A DNA stretch of 64,000 bases from Hibiscus mutabilis. Taxonomy: Eukaryota; Streptophyta; Magnoliopsida; Malvales; Malvaceae. The position numbers and the translations under genes were made by a program. The stretch spans positions 19,527,608 through 19,591,607 of the forward strand of contig CM033726.1 of the NCBI GenBank assembly GCA_019671005.1, written 5' to 3'. The notes below the pieces were generated by a model. It saw nothing but the letters and a program-made list of their open reading frames with translations, was not told the origin of the DNA and made no database searches. Positions 1 to 10,346 of the stretch are shown here, piece by piece. Every line of letters starts with the position of its first letter. Position 1 is the first letter of the stretch.

Positions 1-657
1 CTTAGTAAATTTTGGGGTATCACAAACCCTTTGTGATCAGTGTAACTAGGACACTTCTTACCATTCTCGTGGAATACCTTTTATACGATAGTTGAGTAAG
101 TAGCAGAGTAATAATAGATAAATTCTACACAAAAAAATTATAATATCCAGCTAATTTCCAAGAAATTCTGAACTTTAGACACATTTTTTGGTGCCTCCTA
201 TTCAAGAATAGATTGTACTTCCTTGAAATTTATCTCTTATTTCTTCAGCCAATACTACATGTCTAAGGAAAATTACTTTTGATAACCAAAATTCATATTC
301 AGAAAACCTTACATAAAGCTGCTTATCTCTTAATTTTTGTAATATCACTCAAAAATGGTAATCATGTTCAGCTTCTATCTTTAAGTATACCAGAATATTG
401 TCCATGAAGACTATTACTACAAACTAGTCTAAGTAGTATTGGAATACCCTATTCATCAAATCCATGAATACAGCAGGGGTATTTGTAAGTCCAAATGGCA
501 TTAGCAGGAATTCGTAATGTCCATAACGAGCTCTGAATGATGTCTTTGATACATCTTCTTCTTTGACCTTGAGTTGATAATAACCCGATCGAAGATCTAT
601 CTTTAAGAACACTGTTGTACCTCTAAGCTGATCAAATAGATCTTCAATCCTTGGTAG
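1..657 (-). pseudogene. Reverse transcriptase (palm part) of A1, pseudogene
   Basis: Read on the - strand from 657 leftwards, this encodes the RT palm of a Ty3/gypsy polymerase. A 62-residue open piece (424-612) has KIDLRSGYYQLKV, which holds the first catalytic Asp, and MPFGLTNTPAVF. After a stop, the second catalytic motif reads as a damaged F-M-D-N version of the usual F-I-D-D. Further downstream the similarity fades and stops are frequent. The N-terminal part of the same RT is at 18568-18870, and the two join at a Tyr-Pro-Leu-Pro motif cut by element B. The gene is dead: it has stops, a changed catalytic residue and a 17.9-kb insertion. Confidence 0.85.
653..657. repeat. Target site duplication of B, left copy (GGTAG)
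   Basis: GGTAG immediately precedes the TGTAGCGATG start of B's left LTR and is repeated at 18563-18567 right after the GATTACA end of the right LTR. Five bases is the usual Ty3/gypsy duplication size. Removing B and one copy restores the RT reading of A1. Confidence 0.95.
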
Positions 658-3502
658 TGTAGCGATGTCCTTTTTTCATATCGCTAAAATAAAAACGATG
701 GGGTTTTCGAAGTGTTGTTTGAAAGGTGTTTTTTGAGAGGTGTTTGTGATTTTTTTTGGATAAAATATTTATTCCGTGGGGTTTACAAAAAACCTCATAA
801 AAATGGAGTCGCCACCGGCCACTTAGGTAGACCGGACACCATAAAACCAGAGATTCAAAAAGACAGGGTTCGGGAGTCGGTTACGGATGGGGAAGGATTA
901 GCACCCCCACACCGCCCAAGATTGGTACTTTAATAATTACCGCTTTATTAATATTGGATTTTCCGGATTAGAGTGACTATTTTAAAATTCGGTCATAATT
1001 GCGAATAAATTTTAAGGGTCCCGTTACCCGAGAATAAACGCCCAACCATTATCACTACGCTTGATACTGGCCCCGTTTACGCTCGGATAAAAGGACTCCG
1101 CATTAACAAGTTATATCTCGATATGCAATCTTAGTGGCAAAAATGTAAAACATGACAAAACATTTAAATATAATAAATATTGACATACCAGAATATTAAT
1201 TTAGCATAAATGATATTCTAGACTAAAACATGTATATATACATATTATTCTAAATAATAGATAAAAACAACTATAATATGTCAAAATAACAAGGCAGGAA
1301 TAAGTACATATAGACAAACAAATATTTCGAAAAGACATGCATACTGGTAATAAAACATATTCCAACATATACGGGTCCACATATCGTACAAAAAGGGTAA
1401 ATACACTAACATGTAACCCTAAAAATGGAAACATACAAATATAAAATACAAAATACGCCATGTACGAATTAACTAAAACATAACATGCTTGATATGAATA
1501 ACCGGATATAAAAAAACATGAATATCATACTTAACACATATATACATAAAAACATGAAATACGAGTCATATACGAGGGACATAAAATAAAATAATATCAA
1601 TATATACGATTATAATACGAACAATAATATTTACAAAGAAAACATGACTGAAATGAAAGAAAAACAAAAGTCAGTGGCAGAAATTAAAGAACGATAATAT
1701 GTAATTTAGGGACGAAATTGCGAAACAAACAAAACCTAAAAGGACCAGAATTGTAATTAGACCAAGGGGCAGACCCAAAGTGAAAAATCCAAAAACGCGG
1801 GATGGTTAAGGACGTAATTTTACCATTCAGAAACTAATTCGGTGTAATTTAGGGACGAAATTGTAACCTTTTGAAACATCAGGGGGACTGGGATTGTGAT
1901 TATACCATGCGGCAAGACAAAAATGAAAATATTGAAAACGCGGTGGGATTAAGTGTGTAATTTACCCATTTAGCAAAATAAAAACAACTATAAAAACCCC
2001 CTTTTTAGGCCGAAATCAGATTTTGGTCATTCGTTTCATTTTTTTTATTTTTGTAAGAATGTGTTCTTCGTTTTCCTCTCGTCTGTTCTTACGAAACCCA
2101 GAATCCGGCGGCCGGCCGCCGTGTTCTCTGCCGCCAGCCACCGCTAACCGGCGCCGGTAGGCTCCCAAAATACACCAAAATAACCTTCTTTTCATCCTCA
2201 ACATGAATCCGTGGTTGGATTCAGAGGATACGCCCTTATTTGTCATAGATCTAGGAAATACGAACCTCAAAAAAAAAATTTATTTTAGACCAAAACACAA
2301 CTACAAAGGGTCTTCTCCTCCCTTTAGTTCACCAGATCTGGCTTGTAGAAGCCGAAAGGCTTATCACCGAGGGAGGGAAGACCCACAGACAACGCTGGTA
2401 AGACTACTTCCTTTTTTGTTTCTGTTTTCTTTTATTCTATTTCGTATATGCATGTAAAGAAACAAGTAAGAAAAAAAGACAAAAAATTTACCACTGGACT
2501 GTCTTTTGATTATCTTGGAAGTTTACAACTTTCAGGGTTTTTTTGTATTACAAGATCTCCGTTCTCTCTTTTTTTTCTTTTTACCTCCCCTCTCTTTTTT
2601 TTCGTCGTTACAAAAGTTCTTGTTTCATATATATTATTGCCTCTGTTTTTTGGTTGCAAGTTGCATCTTCCTTTTTTCAGATCTGAACTGACACTTTGCT
2701 TGTTGTCTTTGGCATAATCTGAACGCGGGGACTGAATATTGGCGCGGTGGCGGTATGGACGTTCTGCCAGCGGCCAGACGCGTTTTCGACCGTTAGATCA
2801 GATCTGATCTAACGGTCGAGATGGCTTGAAGAACGATCGGCCTGGATGAAGCCTCGATTTGATGAGACGGCTTCAGATTTCGCCACGTGGAGCTCCGCCG
2901 TCGAGGAGTTAGAACGCGTGGATCTTACGCGCGCGTGGGATGTTAAAGCGTCCGTGCGTGGACCACACGCGCGCGTGGCACTCGAACGGTCCATACGTGT
3001 GGAGCACGCGCCTGACAGATATTTTTGACTTCCATTGCATCGTGGCCGTTGGATCAGATCTTGATCCAACGACCCACAGTTACCTGCACATTGTAATTAG
3101 ATAAGATTCAGATCTGGGCCAACCGGGCCTTGTAATTGGATTTGTAATTGGACTGTAAATTTTTATTTGGGTTTAATTTATTTAATTCTTTCATTTTGTC
3201 AGCCCAATAATAATAATAGTATAATTATAACAGCAATACATATACATATGAAAATATATACTTATATTATACAATCATTAATTAATATAATATTCTAGTA
3301 TACGTATAATCATACATATAATTAACATAACAGCTATATATTAATCAAATACGCTTATACTCTAGATGCATACGCGACATACATACACCCCTAATACGTA
3401 TACATAGCTTATACATGCACACATCACCTTATATTAGTAACATTCATATAATAAATATACATGCAATATTAATATATTTACAAGTGAAAATGAGTGATTA
3501 CA
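658..3502 (-). repeat. 3' LTR of element B (2845 bp)
   Basis: Begins TGTAGCGATG and ends GATTACA on the + strand. It matches 15731-18562 almost throughout. Differences cluster in the GC-rich stretch near 2700-3010. The LTR contains a conserved block (805-930) shared with element E, AT-rich stretches (1200-1700, 3200-3480) and a GC-rich stretch near 2090-2170. Short ORFs inside are repeated in both LTRs only because the LTRs are copies, and I do not call them genes. Confidence 0.95.
805..930 (-). promoter_or_regulatory. Conserved U5-side LTR block of Ogre-type elements, copy in B 3' LTR
   Basis: About 125 bases running from GGAGTCGCCACCGG to the motif around GATTGGTAC. The same block occurs in the other B LTR (15878-16003) and, clearly diverged but alignable, in both E LTRs (34282-34410 and 57726-57851). 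The rest of the B and E LTRs is far less alike, so this block is under constraint. It lies 150-275 bp from the PBS-side LTR end. The function is unknown; RNA structure, transcription or primer binding are possible. Confidence 0.7.
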
Positions 3503-3518
3503 GTTGCCCCTCTTTGCT
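3503..3518 (-). promoter_or_regulatory. Polypurine tract of B
   Basis: On the - strand a purine-rich run (AGCAAAGAGGGG followed by CAAC) lies directly against the TGTAATCAC start of the 3' LTR. It is where plus-strand DNA synthesis starts. A near-identical tract precedes the E LTR at 30801-30816. Confidence 0.85.
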
Positions 3519-3654
3519 TGTTCTCATGGAATGGGAAACAAAGCAAAGATTCATAAGCACTCATTTGATCAGACTTCCCTGTTTGTGGCCTTGGAAAAAC
3601 GAATTCTTTTGGACATCTCCGCTCTTCCTTGGCTGAATCTTCAGGCTCGTAAGT

Positions 3655-4445
3655 TCTTCCTATATAGAGCTTTGTCACCTTCCGATCTTGGAGCTACAGG
3701 CTCTTCCTATATAGAACCATTCGCTCTGACATCCCGAATTATGAGTCCTTCCTTTCACTTTGAGACAATAAAGCTTGGAGTCCTTCCTATGTAGAACTCT
3801 TTGCTTTCAACGCTGGTTTCTCCTATATAAAACCTTTTGCGTCACTGATGGATTCTTCCGACTGGGAGTTCCTCCTATATAGAACTGCTAGTCTTCAAAT
3901 CCTGGAGCCGTCAGTCATTCCTATATAGAACTTTTGGCGTCTGAAATCTCAGAGCTACAGGTTCTTCCTCTATAGAACCTTTCACCCTAAGACAATGAAG
4001 CTCGGAGTCTTTCCTATATAAGACTCTTTGCTATCGACACAATAGGTTTCCTATATAACCCTGTGTCATAGGTGAATTTCTTTGACCGGGAGTTCTTCCT
4101 ATATAGAACTGCGAGTCTTCACCTTGGAGCCGTCGGTCCTTCCTATATAGAACTTTTTTCAAGCGTCTTGAAATCTTGGAGTTACGAATTCTTCCTATAT
4201 AGAATCTTTCACTCTAAGACATTGAAGCTAGGAGCCCTTCCTATATAGAACTCTTTGCTTCCGACACAGCAGGATTTCCTATATAATCTTGCGTGTCATG
4301 GGTGAATTCCTTCGACCGGGAGTCCTTCCTATATAGAACTGCTAGTCTTCACCCTGGAGCTGTCAGTCCTTCCTATATAGAACTTTCAGCTTCTGAAGCC
4401 TCGGAGAGGAGGATTCTTCCTATATAGAACCTCTCTCTAGAGCTT
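3655..4445 (-). repeat. Tandem array in B 3' UTR with TCCTATATAGAAC core, five-subunit higher-order repeat
   Basis: Seventeen copies of a TTCCTATATAGAAC-like core start near 3658, 3705, 3785, 3821, 3873, 3919, 3965, 4012, 4049, 4097, 4141, 4193, 4239, 4277, 4327, 4371 and 4418. Neighbours are 36-52 bp apart (one gap of 80). The same subunit type returns every fifth copy: 3785, 4012 and 4239 are 227 bp apart, and the other four series repeat at 222-230 bp. So there are about three copies of a 227-bp unit made of five related subunits. The core CTATATAG is a perfect palindrome. The array lies between pol and the PPT, a place where Ogre-type elements are known to carry variable tandem repeats. 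Confidence 0.9.
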
Positions 4446-5410
4446 GAAAACATGTGCCTTTATGTAAAAACATTGTCTTCTCATTTGGGATTCACATCGT
4501 GATGACCCTCGATGTCTCTTTGGATCTGCAGATACACATGCGAGATGAAAACAAAATGCTATGACAAATGAATGAATTGACATGCTCCTAATCCTAGTGA
4601 TGTCTGACTATTCATGATGCATGAGATTCAATATCTTGGTGGGCTTGTTTTGGTCCTTATTTGATCTTGACGTTCGCTTTCTCCTTTCTTACGGGCATCG
4701 ATACCCCGCTTCACTGCCAAGTTCAACCATCTCGACCTTTCTCTTTTTTCAATTCCGACTTGGAATTCTAAAGTGCCCTTTCGGGTTTTCACCTTAGAGA
4801 TTTTTTTTAAGAGGGGTGCCCTTCTGGATTTCACCCAAAAGATCTCTTTTGTTATCTCGTATGCCTTTCTTGAATAGATAGGACATGTGCCATTGGTTAT
4901 CCTACCAGGTTGTTTGAAGCTTCCCGCCTTCCCTATCGACAGCCATTAGGGAACTAGAGGACGGAGTTAACATCGTTTTCTTTGATCACCTGCATTTTCA
5001 AGGTTAAATCATAGTAATGCTTCGAAGTCTCTTGTTTCATTATAAGCCTATGTTATCTTATTTGACTGAAATTGACAAGAAGGCCAGGAATGGATGCCCA
5101 AAAACACGGTTTTATTATGATTAAGGGCTTGGGATATCTTAAAAAGAAAGGTATGACACACATGAGTTACGTATGAAAATACAAGATCCCTCATTATCTT
5201 CGATATGAATGATACATGATCCTGTCAACCGGTGTAGAATTTCTTGCCTGAAACCTTCTCTTCATGATGTTCATGGGGATACCCCTTTTTTTCGGATATT
5301 CAACTTTTCAATTTACCCAAGCCGCCCTTCGTGGGTTTTCAACTCGAGTCCTTCCTTTGCTTCAAGACGCCCGGTTTCGGGTTTTCGTCCTGAGCTCTCC
5401 AATTTTTTTT
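4446..5410 (-). other. Rest of the B 3' UTR, no gene seen
   Basis: About 965 bp between the stop of pol and the tandem array. I see only short spurious ORFs and no conserved domain. Partly repeated phrases (near 4690-4860 and 5280-5400, with pieces such as CCCTTTCGGGTTTTC and CGGTTTCGGGTTTTC) hint at old duplication. Confidence 0.6.
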
Positions 5411-8400
5411 TTAGAGATAGTATTTCTTGACGGCATCAGAATTTACGGGATTTTTCAGCTCGTCCCCGTCCATTTCTGTTAGAATCAGGGCTCCTCCTGA
5501 GAAGGCCTTTTTTACGACGTATGGCCCTTCCCAGTTGGGCATCCATTTTCCTCGAGAATCTTTCTGGATAGGGAGGATTCTCTTGAGTACCAGATCCCCT
5601 TCTTTGAATTCTCTTGCGCACCTTTTTGTTATATGCCTGCACCATCCGCTTTTGGTACATCTGACCATGACAAATGGCCTTTAGTCTTTTTTCGTCAATG
5701 AGATTTAGCTGGTCGATTTTGGCCTGCACCCATTCAGTTTCTTCCAGTTTTATTTCGTTTAAGACCCGGAGAGACGGAATTTCTACCTCAATTGGGAGTA
5801 CTGCTTCGGTACCATACACCAAGGAGTAGGGTGTTGCCCCTGTTGATGTGCGAATGGACGTCCTATAGGCGAAAAGGGCAAAAGGCAACTTCTCATGCCA
5901 ATCCTTGTAGGTATCCGTAGTCTTTGCTATGATCTTCTTTATATTCTTGTTTGCTGCTTCCACTACTCCATTCATTTTAGGACGATAGACTGTGGAATTA
6001 TGGTGTGTTATCTTGAATTGAGTGCACACATTCTTCATCATTTTGTTGTTCAGATTGGAAGCGTTGTCGGTGATGATCCTCTCTGGCAATCCGTATCGAC
6101 AAATAATTTCCTTCTTTAAGAACTTACAAACTGTAGTCCTGGTGATATTGGCGTAAGACGCTGCCTCTACCCATTTAGTGAAGTAGTCTATGGCGACCAA
6201 AATGAAACGATGCCCATTGGAAGCTTTCGGATGGATCTGCCCGATGACGTCCATGCCCCACGCTGCGAAAGGCCACGGAGAATTCATGGTGTGTAGAGGC
6301 GATGGGGGTGCATGAATTTTGTCAGCGTAAATTTGGCATTTATGGCATTTTCTGGCGTAATCGATGCAATCTCCCTCCATGGTCAACCAGAAATAACCGT
6401 ATCTCATAATTTTCCGGGCTATAGACAGCCCATTGGCATGCGTTCCACAGATCCCATCATGTACTTCAGCTAAGATTTCCTTCGCCTCTCGGGCATCCAC
6501 ACATCTCAGCAATGTTTGATCATGACTTCTCCTATATAGGATTTCCCCATCTAGGACATATTTTGTTGCCATTTTTCTGAGCGCTTTTCTGTCATTGTCG
6601 TTTGCCCCTTCTGGATACTTTCGAAGCTTGACATATTGCAGGATGTCATAGTACCATGGATTTCCGTCGATCTCTTCCTGTATATTATAACAATGAGCAG
6701 GCTTTTCAAACGTCTGCATCTCAATGGGCTTCATTTCTGCCCCGGTGTTTGTTTTAAACATGGATGCCAAGGTTGCCAATGCATCTGCCATCTGATTTTC
6801 TTCTCGGGGCAGGTAATTGAAGCTGACCTTTTCGAACCCTTTGATGAGCTCTTGGATCAATTCGTGATATTTGACCAACTTCGGGTCTCGAGTTTCCCAC
6901 TCCCCGCGCAATTGGTAAATGACTAAGGACGAATCTCCGAAAACTCGAAGTTTTTTAACCTTTCTTTCGACGGCTGAGTTTAGTCCCATGATGCAAGCTT
7001 CGTATTCAGCTATATTGTTTGTGCAGAAAAATTCCAATCTGCTGGTGAAAGGATAATAGACGTCCTCAGGTGAAATTAGTACTGCCCCTATCCCATGTCC
7101 GAGGGCGTTGGAGGCTCCATCGAAGTAAAGTTTCCATGACTTATCATCTGAAATCTCTTCTTCGGTTGTAATGCACATCAAGTCTTCGTCTGGGAAACTA
7201 AAGTTTAATGTCTCATAGTTATCCGAAGCACGACTAGCCAAGAAATCTGCTACGGCACTCCCCTTTACAGCCTTCTGATTAACATATACGATGTCGAATT
7301 CGGATAATAGCATCTGCCATCGAGCCATCCTTCCCGTTAGTGCTGGTGCTTCCATTAAGAACTTTAATGGGTCTAGCTTGGATATCAACCATGTAGTATG
7401 GTACAACATGTACTGTCTGAGCCGCTTGGTAGCCCAAACTAGAGCACAACACAGCTTCTGTACTGGCGGGTACCGTGTTTCGCAATCATTGAACTTCCTG
7501 CTTAAGTAATAGATGGCTTGCGCCTTTTTTCTTGACTCATCGTGTTGCCCCAGTACACATCCCATTGAATTCTCGAAGACTGTTAAGTAGAGAATTTGTG
7601 GTCGACCAGGTACTGGTGCGACTAAAATTGGAGCATTTGTCAGGTACTTTTTGATCTTTTCTAGGGCTTTTTGACATTCTCCATTCCACACGCCAGGATT
7701 ATTCTTTCTAAGAAGTCTGAAGATCGGGTCGCATTGATTGGTTAATTGGGAAATGAAACGAGAGATATAATTCAGCCTCCCCAGGAAACCGCGGACTTCC
7801 TTTTGCGTCCGGGGTGGTGAAAGGTCCTGGATGGCTTTCACTTTATCCGGATCAATCTCAATCCCTCTTCTGCTTACTACAAACCCTAAGAGTTTTCCAG
7901 AAGTAACGGCGAAGGTACACTTGGCAGGATTGAGCCTCAGTTGGTACTTCCGTAGTCTTTGGAATAGTTTTCTCAAGTTCTGTAGGTGCTCTTCCTCTGT
8001 TCGGGATTTGGCAATCATATCATCCACGTATACTTCTATTTCTTTGTGCATCATGTCATGGAAAAGAGTCACCATTGCCCTTTGGTATGTTGCCCCTGCG
8101 TTCTTTAGCCCAAACGGCATCACTTGATAACAAAAAGTGCCCCACATGGTTATGAATGTGGTTTTCTCCATGTCGTTAGGATCCATCTTTATCTGGTTGT
8201 ACCCTGAGAAGCCGTCCATGAAGGAAAACCATGAATGTCCTGCGGTGTTGTCAACCAGCGTGTCAATATGTGGCAAAGGGAAGTTGTCTTTAGGGCTAGC
8301 TCGGTTCAGATCTCTATAATCTACACACATACGAACTTTCCCGTCTTTCTTTGGTACTGGTACAATGTTTGCAACCCATTCAGGGTATTTGGCTACCTCT

Positions 8401-8865
8401 AAGAATCCAGCATCAAATTGCTTTTTCACTTCTTCCTGGATCTTTAACAACATATCTGGCCTCATTCTCCGAAGTTTTTGCTGTACTGGTTTGCACTCCG
8501 ATTTTGTTGGCAATTTGTGCACCACTATGTCGGTGTTCAATCCCGGCGTATCTTGATAAGTCCAGGCGAAGACATCCTTGAATTCCTGAAGTAGGGCTAT
8601 CAGTTCATGCTTGGTTTTTGAGGAAATAGTCGTTCCTATTTTTATTTCTTTTCTCGCTTCTTCAGTCCCCAAGTTGACAATTTATGTTTCTTCTTGGTGG
8701 GGCATAATCTGCCTTTCTTCGTCGTCCACCATTCTCTTTAACTCTTCCGGGACCTCAATTTCTATTTCATCATATCCTTCCTCAATTTCCTCTGAGACCT
8801 CAGGGCATTCGAAGTTTACTCCAGGATTGGATCCGGTATCATTCATATTGTCAATCATGAGCGAC
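5411..8865 (-). pseudogene. Pol of B: RT, inactive RNase H, second RNase H, integrase
   Basis: The second exon of the Pro-Pol reading frame. From the ORF that opens at 8672, rough residues are: RT about 90-270, with its first Asp in FMDGF (153) and catalytic YVDD (215-218); RNase H1 about 360-480, where the usual first Asp motif reads YLTVFENS, so it is probably inactive; a second, archaeal-like RNase H about 513-640 (YFDGAS Asp518, Glu557, Asp580, Asp630); and integrase with its His2Cys2 finger (His738, His745, Cys776, Cys779) and D,D35E core (Asp808, Asp869, Glu905). Together these copy and insert the element. There are two lesions. An in-frame TAA at 8682-8684 lies between the first codons (8865 on) and the rest. 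A frame break near 5615 throws the C-terminus into another frame, which reads on to 5411. The catalytic residues of RT, the second RNase H and integrase are otherwise intact. Confidence 0.95.
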
Positions 8866-9078
8866 CTGCATTAAATGAGAATGAATTGTATTGGGAAAGA
8901 GACGGCTTTACATGAAGGGAATGAATATGAAGAATGCATGAATGGAATAAATGAGACTTTGGTCATTTTTAAGAAAGTGGGGATATTTTCATTTCAATCA
9001 AAAAGTTAACATAGGTGCCCCATACAAGAGATCCCCATTGTTTATGGGCAAAAACAAAAGGTTGATTCGGAGCATTAC
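8866..9078 (-). other. Candidate intron between protease and pol of B (213 bp)
   Basis: On the - strand a donor-like GTAATG begins at 9078 and an acceptor-like pyrimidine-rich TTTAATGCAG ends at 8866. Joining the two exons keeps one reading frame from the pro-linker into pol. If the intron is kept, translation ends at once in the TAA inside GTAATG. Ogre elements of legumes are known to splice an intron at this point. Here the call rests only on position, signals and frame. Confidence 0.6.
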
Positions 9079-9604
9079 TCTGATCTATTCCTAAAGACTA
9101 CAGGTAGATCAATGCAGCTCCAGTTATCGAGTGTTTCCCCGGGATGGCAAGGGCGGATGTTGGTCAACATTTTGCTGTCGCGGTCCTTTTCAGCTATTAT
9201 GTTGATGTACATCCCCTCAAATGATTTACTGAGTATTTCCTCCTGGTTAAGTTCATCATTTTTCTTCATTACCTCTCCAATGTCTTGACCTGGCTGGTAG
9301 AACCCTCCGGAGACGAAAGTGGCTTTCAAACTAGGAAAGGATATCGACCTCCACGGAATGTCCTCTCCTTTAGATCTGGCTTTTCTTTGCTCCTCCTTCC
9401 TCTTATACTCCTCTTTCTTCATTGGACACTTGGTTGATTGACCAAACGATCCTTCTTGGGTCTCAAGTTTCCTTGTAATTTCTTCCCACCCTTTTCCTAT
9501 TTTGGCTCCTCGCCCCGAGTTTTGCGACAGTCATCTTAGTACAATTAGATAACCTAGGGTAGGGGATCCGCTTCCCTCTCAAACGAATGTGGCATTTACT
9601 AGTT
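9079..9604 (-). pseudogene. Protease-pol linker region of B
   Basis: A Lys/Glu-rich stretch (open from 9422 to the donor site at 9079) continues the protease frame towards pol. Upstream, the reading can be followed from the protease only through a frame break near 9615 and two in-frame stops (near 9565 and 9530). No known domain is seen; in Ogre-type elements this linker precedes the intron. It would be part of the Gag-Pro-Pol polyprotein. Confidence 0.7.
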
Positions 9605-10346
9605 CTAATGCTCGGAACGAGCATTCGCAAACATCTTCATCATTTTGAATGTGGGGGTGTCTGATGTCACGGAAGCAACAAATTCATGCTCTACTTCTAC
9701 TGTGACCAATTTGCCTTCAACTACAAATTTTAATTTCTGATGCAATGATGATGGGACAACTCCTGCGGAGTGGATCCACGGTCTTCCCAATAGGCAGCTG
9801 TAAGATGGTTTTATGTCCATTACCACAAAATCGATCACATATTCAGTTGGTCCGATCAATAGGGGCAGCTCAATTTTCCCCATTGTTCCTTTTTGCGTAC
9901 CATCAAAGGCTCTTACCGAGTTGTAGCAAGGCTTTAGGTGCGAACCATCTATTAACAATTTTTGCAGGGTTACTATAGGCAAGACATTCAATGCTGACCC
10001 GTTGTCAATCAGTACGCCTGGTAACACATACCCTTTGCAGTGAGTAGTGATATTAAGGGCTTTGGTAGACCCCATTCCTCCCTCTGGGATCTCATCATCA
10101 CTGAATGTGATATGATTATAGGCGGTAATATGCCCCACTATCATGTCCGGGTTTGTTCGTAAATGTCTGGGGCACAAAAGTTTGATTCAGCACTTTCAAT
10201 AGCGTCTCCCGATGCTTCTCGAACTCAAGAGTAATCCAAGCCTTTGTGATCCTTGGCGGTTGTTTTCGTAGTTGTTCCACTACGCTGTACTCGCTATGTC
10301 TCAAGAACTTTAGAAATTCTTTGGCCCGGGCCTCGCCACGGTTCAT
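9605..10346 (-). pseudogene. Aspartic protease of B
   Basis: Retroviral-type aspartic protease that would cut the polyprotein. The piece 10177-9605 (190 residues) has the active site VLIDNGSALNVLP, the D-N/T-G-S type common in Tat elements, and the C-terminal CLLGRPWIH motif (hydrophobic-hydrophobic-G-R). Upstream, 10346-10116 encodes the link from gag in another frame, so one frame break lies near 10150-10175. A TAA at 10347-10349 separates it from gag in the same frame. The active-site Asp is intact; the gene is broken by frame. Confidence 0.88.

Noticed and set aside
712..933. 73-codon ORF on +, identical at 15785-16006
   Set aside because: Same sequence because both lie in the B LTRs; it runs antisense to the element over the conserved block and has no domain. 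Not evidence of coding.
2016..2457. Overlapping ORFs on both strands in the B LTR (also near 17077-17478)
   Set aside because: LTR duplicates; overlap on opposite strands and poor agreement between the copies at the ends. No known domain.
6636..8874. Many + strand ORFs of 60-98 codons under pol of B
   Set aside because: Shadows of the - strand 1078-residue ORF.
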